A model generated the notes under the pieces. That model had not been told where the DNA came from, searched no databases, and saw only the letters and a program-made list of their open reading frames with translations. This document shows, in pieces, positions 8,106 to 12,428 of a DNA stretch of 12,428 bases. A program made the translations under genes and the position numbers. Each line of letters starts with the position of its first letter. The first letter of the stretch is position 1. The DNA is from Saccoglossus kowalevskii (taxonomy: Eukaryota; Hemichordata; Enteropneusta; Harrimaniidae), in assembly GCF_000003605.2 (NCBI RefSeq), contig NW_003156755.1, forward strand, positions 30,722 through 43,149. The letters run 5' to 3'.

Positions 8106-8290
8106 AATAATAATAGATACTTAGGGACCGATCAGTTTTTATGGCCGGGGCTGGGCCGGCAATTTTTTGTAAATGAAGAAACAAAATCAACAATGAAAAT
8201 TATAGTTACCCCCCCCCCCCCGGACAAAGACAAAAAGTGATGTGACCCCCTCCCCTATTTTCAGTTCTTTTTAAACATTTTTTATAGTTA
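8106..8290. repeat. Repeat-like segment with GC-rich block and poly-C tract
   Basis: A short TAA/ATA run (about 8104-8116) precedes a GC-rich block at 8143-8160 (GGCCGGGG and GGGCCGGC, partly self-complementary). Then come a run of 13 C at 8209-8221 and a CCCCCTCCCC run near 8246-8255. This base composition contrasts strongly with the AT-rich surroundings and suggests a dispersed repeat or a low-complexity insertion. I could not define its ends or a coding frame. Confidence 0.4.
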
Positions 8291-11200
8291 ATAATTTCGT
8301 TTAGTTATAGTTAGTTGGTGTAGATTGTTGCATTTAATAGTCATTGAGTGAAAAATAAATCTTTCTATAATTATCTCATGCATTCAGTCGAGTCTCATGT
8401 ACATATTATATTAACGAGGAATTTATCTGATGAATAGAAATCAGTCGAAATAAAAAAAAAAATGTCGATTGTAGTCATTCCACGTATATACCACACCACC
8501 CGTAGGTGCTTGACGTCAGCCTGTATACAACTGTGAACGAGTAACTCAAAAAGGGTAAAGGTTGACACAACATGCCAACAGAAAATTTGCATATTCGTTG
8601 CTGTCAAGAACAATTACTCTAAATACGTGTGACCACCAGTCGACCATTTTTGTTTAAATCTCTAGAAAAACATGACGTGCACCTGCAACTTAATATGTAT
8701 GGTCGTCGGAAACAGAAATGAACATATGTCTATATCTAAGTCACCATATATAGTCTGTGTGTTAAGTTTGTATGTGACAAGGCAATGAGTGTTTGAGAAA
8801 TGGCTCCAGACGCACAGACGGAGATTACCCATAAAAATAATTAATTAAACAATTTCGTCCCCCCTAACATGTAGGTGTCACAGCGTTTCACGTCTGCTAC
8901 ACTGTGTTTGTTCATAAACAATGCATGTATAAAATATCAAAACGAATTCTCTGCCTCAGTACGTGATTTTTATTACAGAATGTGCTCCGTTGTTTGAAAC
9001 TATAGTCATAATATGCAAATAAATTTCACGAAGTTCGACGCAATAGTGGAGTAAGATATTAAGCGCAAATATACGATGACTGATAGAAATTGGAATTTAA
9101 GTCAATTTTTTTTTCTTCAAGTACCCTCAATAAATCCACGCATAACCTTTAACCCTAATCTTTAACCTTTAACATTCAGTCGTAGTTTGGGATTTTCACC
9201 ACAGTCTGGGAATGTGAGCAGTATACGTGAAAGATGTTATTTTGTAAATCTATTATCACTGCTGTTAATGAAAACAAATCTTATCGCACTTAGTTGGCGA
9301 GAGAATAATCTATCAGCGAGAAAAAATGATATTAATAAATATCCTTCAATTAAATTACACTTATTAAAATAATTACATTACACAATAACACCATTTTGTC
9401 GACAATCTATTATATATTGCCATAATTACCAAGATTAGAAATCATAATCTCAATTCACACCACTACAATAATTCTTTGTTTATAATCAGTACAATTAATG
9501 TGTCATTTGAGTTATTTACAATGTTATTTATTGTTGATGTTCATTTGTTTGAATTACCCTGGAGAAACAGTTCTCAATGCATCACAAAAGTTGTCAGGTT
9601 ATATTTCATACTATGTTTCCAAAGTCTTAGACCTATTCATTTTATAATATTCTCATCTCATCTTTCTGTAAAAGTAAGAATGCTTGGATACTTGATAAAT
9701 ATACTGATAGCGTATATGTATCACATTTAGTCTTTTAGGGATTTCTACAATTTTTTTTAAATGTTGTAAAATCCTATCCGAGGTCAAATCAGAGACCTAG
9801 TTCTCATTATGTAAAACGTCGACCACGAGTAAAAAATGTATATACAGACAGATTAGTTATATATTTTAATGAAGTTTAATATTTGAAAAAAAAGTGACCA
9901 CGATGACCCAGTATGAATTCCTGACAAACCCAAAGTTACAATTTCCTATTGTGTAGCTACGTAAAATCCATCTCTATTTACTAAGCATGACAAGCAAAAT
10001 TAAGTGCTGCACAACGATTGCCCTGTCAAAGACGAGTGATTAATATATGTGTTAATAACAACAACCTGTCCATGCATGACTGCATGTCATGAACATTCAA
10101 TATTATAAAAAGTACTCAAGGGCGTGTGACAGAATGAATAGCTTAACAAACCAAAAGTAAACCTTCAATAGTCCACCTTCGGAGAATTCATCTATTCTTA
10201 GTTGCTAAGAAACAGATTTAAGTGCTAAGCCAACTTGTCCCGCAGTGCAAATTAGTCATTTTGGTGTATTATTTCAAGACCTTCATCATATTAAAATTAG
10301 GACACCTCGTCTGCAAATCAATTCAGTCGCAGAATTGTTGAAATAATTGCAATGGTGATTAATTTAGACGACTCTGCTACCAGCTGAATGTTTCATCATC
10401 AACGATGAGAAAATTATTTATTTGTTTATTTTGTATAAGTATGCCCTTGGTGAACAATGTGTGTTACAAGTTACCCAGACACACGCGACAAACGACACAC
10501 ACGCGTTTTTAAGTTATATTTGCGTAACGTTGGATGAAATTTATTACGAGTGTTTTCGCGCAAGTGATCTACATACACAATTTCATGTATTGACTATTTT
10601 GGCGCAATTGACCTACAGACCTTCGATTCGCTTTACTTCTCACAATATAATATAGCTGAGCTAAACAAATATAGTTGTTAATATTTAATTTAATTCGATG
10701 ATCGTGTGTTTAAGTTACTTTGCTCTAACTACTAGTTGATTTCACGTACCTAGCCTGGGTAAACTGAAGTCTATTTATAGTATAGGCGAAAGGTCAATCT
10801 GTCCTGCATATATTGAAACATGTTTTGAAATAAACAAGGACTAAGTACTAGATTCTGAATAAAGGATGATGTCATGCGTGGTACGAGATTACGTCTGGTG
10901 CTGTCGTTTGAAACCATAGCGTTCATATGTAAATTAGTTCTCTATAGATGTTCGTCATGGATAAACTCGAGATCGAATTTGAACTTACTATTTAATGTCA
11001 ATGTCCTGCATGCACCCTTGCCAATAAATTAGAGTTGTTGTATACGACTTGCATGTTACGCTTAAAAGTTAATAATTTGCTTTCTGATGCTTGACACGAT
11101 CTCACTAAGAACCTCACATAGCCACTCAAAGCAGACACGTTACGCCACATTGCATTGCACTAAAAATGGAACTTAATATAGGGCATAGTGAATATACTTT

Positions 11201-11700
11201 TTACAATTACATGGGAATTTCAAGTCCCAAACCCCTGAAATAAATTCAACTCGATGGTCAGAACGGCCTACGAAGATCCTTGGGTACCAATATACCCGCC
11301 GGAGTGAAATAATAGAGATTGATGTCACTTATACGAACATAAACGTGAAACCCGAGATTCGAGCTCGCGGCAAACGCATTTCGCCATTGTAAGCAGACTA
11401 TTTGGACATGCGCAATTCGAAACTGCGACATCACAAACAACATGTAAAATATAATCCACTCACAAATAATGATCAGCACGAGTTATTAGAAATTTTCTTG
11501 TGAACATTTATGTCCACCATGCAGTGAAAACACCTACGTGTAAATAATCGAAATTACATATATGAACACAGAAACATGAAACACGATGATTTCGAAAAAG
11601 TTTCTTGCTAGTAAAACTAAATGCTAATGTTGTCTATCTATTGTGAAACTGTCAATGTCACGGAAGAGTTTAATTATCAAAGCATTGAATGCTTTACTCG
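8291..11700. other. Long AT-rich intergenic stretch, no supported gene
   Basis: About 3.4 kb in which I find no exon with credible coding character on either strand. Isolated items are a full CRE palindrome TGACGTCA at 8511-8518, a telomere-like stretch with AACCCTAATC and TTAACCTTTAAC at 9143-9173, an inverted repeat CATGAC/GTCATG at 10075-10091 and a 17-bp palindrome at 11679-11695 (AAAGCATT, G, AATGCTTT). All are short enough to be chance. Confidence 0.5.
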
Positions 11701-11979
11701 AACCCTCGACTCGATGAATGACATTTACTGACATGGGTTATTCTGTTTCATTGAAGACAGTGTTGGGCCACTTTTCCGGTTGTTCTAGTTTACATATATG
11801 TAGTGGTTTTATATACCCCAGACCATTCGTCCCGGTGTTATCGCTATCGCCACACGAGACTCCAGCTTGTCTCTATACAATTTGACTGCGCACATCCAGA
11901 AAGTAGATGTAGCTGTGATTGGTGGAATACTAATGAGTTGAGTGTCAATCAAACGTCCACGCTATCTTTAGTAAACAAA

Positions 11980-12001
11980 GTCACGTGACACGCGCCATTT
12001 T
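11980..12001. promoter_or_regulatory. E-box palindrome GTCACGTGAC with adjacent YY1-like motif
   Basis: GTCACGTGAC at 11980-11989 is a perfect palindrome with the CACGTG core bound by USF, MITF/TFE and related bHLH-zip factors; the 10-mer equals the CLEAR-type site. A few bases on, CGCGCCATTTTA reads on the other strand as AAAATGGCGCG, a YY1-like element. An ATTGGT (inverted CCAAT) lies near 11918. Together they suggest a core promoter, either for a plus-strand transcript starting near 12000 or as a shared control region. The minus-strand reading frame to the right ends here rather than starts, so the target is unclear. Confidence 0.35.
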
Positions 12002-12022
12002 AGTTTTGATTAGTTCATCGGA

Positions 12023-12428
12023 TCAGAGTGTCGGTGCTCGCCATCCATAAATCAAATCAAAATGATTTCTAAGGAAATTGTCGCTAAGTACATTTGAACT
12101 GCGGTCATCATTGCAAATTGAATGTGAGAAAGTTATGGAACGTCGTTTTGAACTTGAACGTGGTCGGGCAGGCGATTTCAAGGCAGCACGCTTAACCCTT
12201 TCGTTCACAGGTTGGGAGATATTAGAATGACTGACAATTTCACGCCACTGTTTTACATTATTGGCAGATTTTTCTGCGCTATCAATCTTTCTCTTACAAA
12301 CTAGACATAGATGAGACGACAGAGTCGCTCCTTTCACAACGTCGCACTGGATCAAATTGGAAAGACGATTTCCATAAGTTATCCCTCCTGCTTTTCCTGG
12401 CTGAATAAATTCACACCACGACTTTAAC
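12023..12428 (-). CDS. Partial ORF, possible ZAD-like zinc-binding protein, C-terminal part
   Basis: A minus-strand frame open for 134 codons from the right edge ends at a TGA at 12023-12025. The pattern GNRLSNLIQCDVV, then LSSHLCLVCKRKI (C41, C44 of the visible part), then a helix ending KQWREI resembles the second half of a ZAD-type domain, in which two CxxC pairs bind one zinc. The first pair would lie mostly or wholly outside the window; C5 is the only visible earlier cysteine apart from C28. After the domain comes a basic Arg/Lys/Ser-rich stretch (residues 77-97), a possible nuclear signal, and an end without known features. Whether this is a last exon or an exon ending at an earlier donor (a GTTAAG lies near residues 77-79) cannot be told. 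The family call is from pattern only. Confidence 0.45.
   Translation of the reverse strand, partial: LKSWCEFIQPGKAGGITYGNRLSNLIQCDVVKGATLSSHLCLVCKRKIDSAEKSANNVKQWREIVSHSNISQPVNERVKRAALKSPARPRSSSKRRSITFSHSICNDDRSSNVLSDNFLRNHFDLIYGWRAPTL

Noticed and set aside
8511-8518. Perfect CRE palindrome TGACGTCA
   Set aside because: A single 8-mer with no adjacent promoter or gene; recorded in the intergenic entry but not claimed as functional.
9143-9173. Telomere-like TTAACCCTAA/TTAACC sequence
   Set aside because: Only one canonical hexamer and irregular spacing; too short to call an interstitial telomere.
10201-10213. Near-match to an RFX X-box (GTTGCTAAGAAAC)
   Set aside because: One position off the consensus and no gene start nearby; expected by chance in a window this size.

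Overview
This is metazoan nuclear DNA, most likely from a marine invertebrate. Spliced genes with short introns, an animal-type deoxyhypusine hydroxylase, an AIG1/GIMAP-type GTPase, AT-rich spacers, minisatellite and foldback DNA all point that way. I could not settle the lineage from the sequence. Nothing looks bacterial, viral or organellar.

Layout from left to right. (1) About 276-376, minus strand: a probable first coding exon of an unidentified gene that leaves the window on the left; its ATG sits in a TISU/YY1-like context. A CCAAT box and a CTCF-like motif lie upstream of it at 658-709. (2) 749-782: an AT microsatellite. (3) 1713-3729, minus strand: a complete four-exon deoxyhypusine hydroxylase gene (DOHH, 298 aa) with all four iron-binding His-Glu pairs, one GC-AG intron and an 11-residue insertion relative to the human enzyme. 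(4) 3918-4753: a 22-bp minisatellite, partly organised into 88-bp higher-order units. It is interrupted at 3979-4237 by a 259-bp foldback (MITE-like) segment that holds two perfect CArG boxes and lies directly upstream of DOHH. (5) 5634-6413, plus strand: a GIMAP/AIG1-like GTPase reading frame, collinear and in one frame but broken by a TGA at codon 39; a splice acceptor just before the ATG suggests a 5'-UTR intron. (6) About 6900-11700: a long AT-rich stretch with no gene I can support, holding a small GC/poly-C segment and a few isolated motifs. (7) 11780-12428: a promoter-like patch with a perfect GTCACGTGAC palindrome, then a minus-strand reading frame open to the right edge that resembles the end of a ZAD-like zinc-binding domain followed by a basic tail.

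The genes do not form a pathway. DOHH is a housekeeping enzyme that completes hypusine formation on eIF5A. The GIMAP-like locus belongs to a family linked to immunity and membranes. I found no convincing new multi-gene system. The points most worth a second look are the nonsense codon in the GIMAP-like gene, the GC-AG intron and insertion in DOHH, and the satellite/foldback/CArG structure in the DOHH upstream region.
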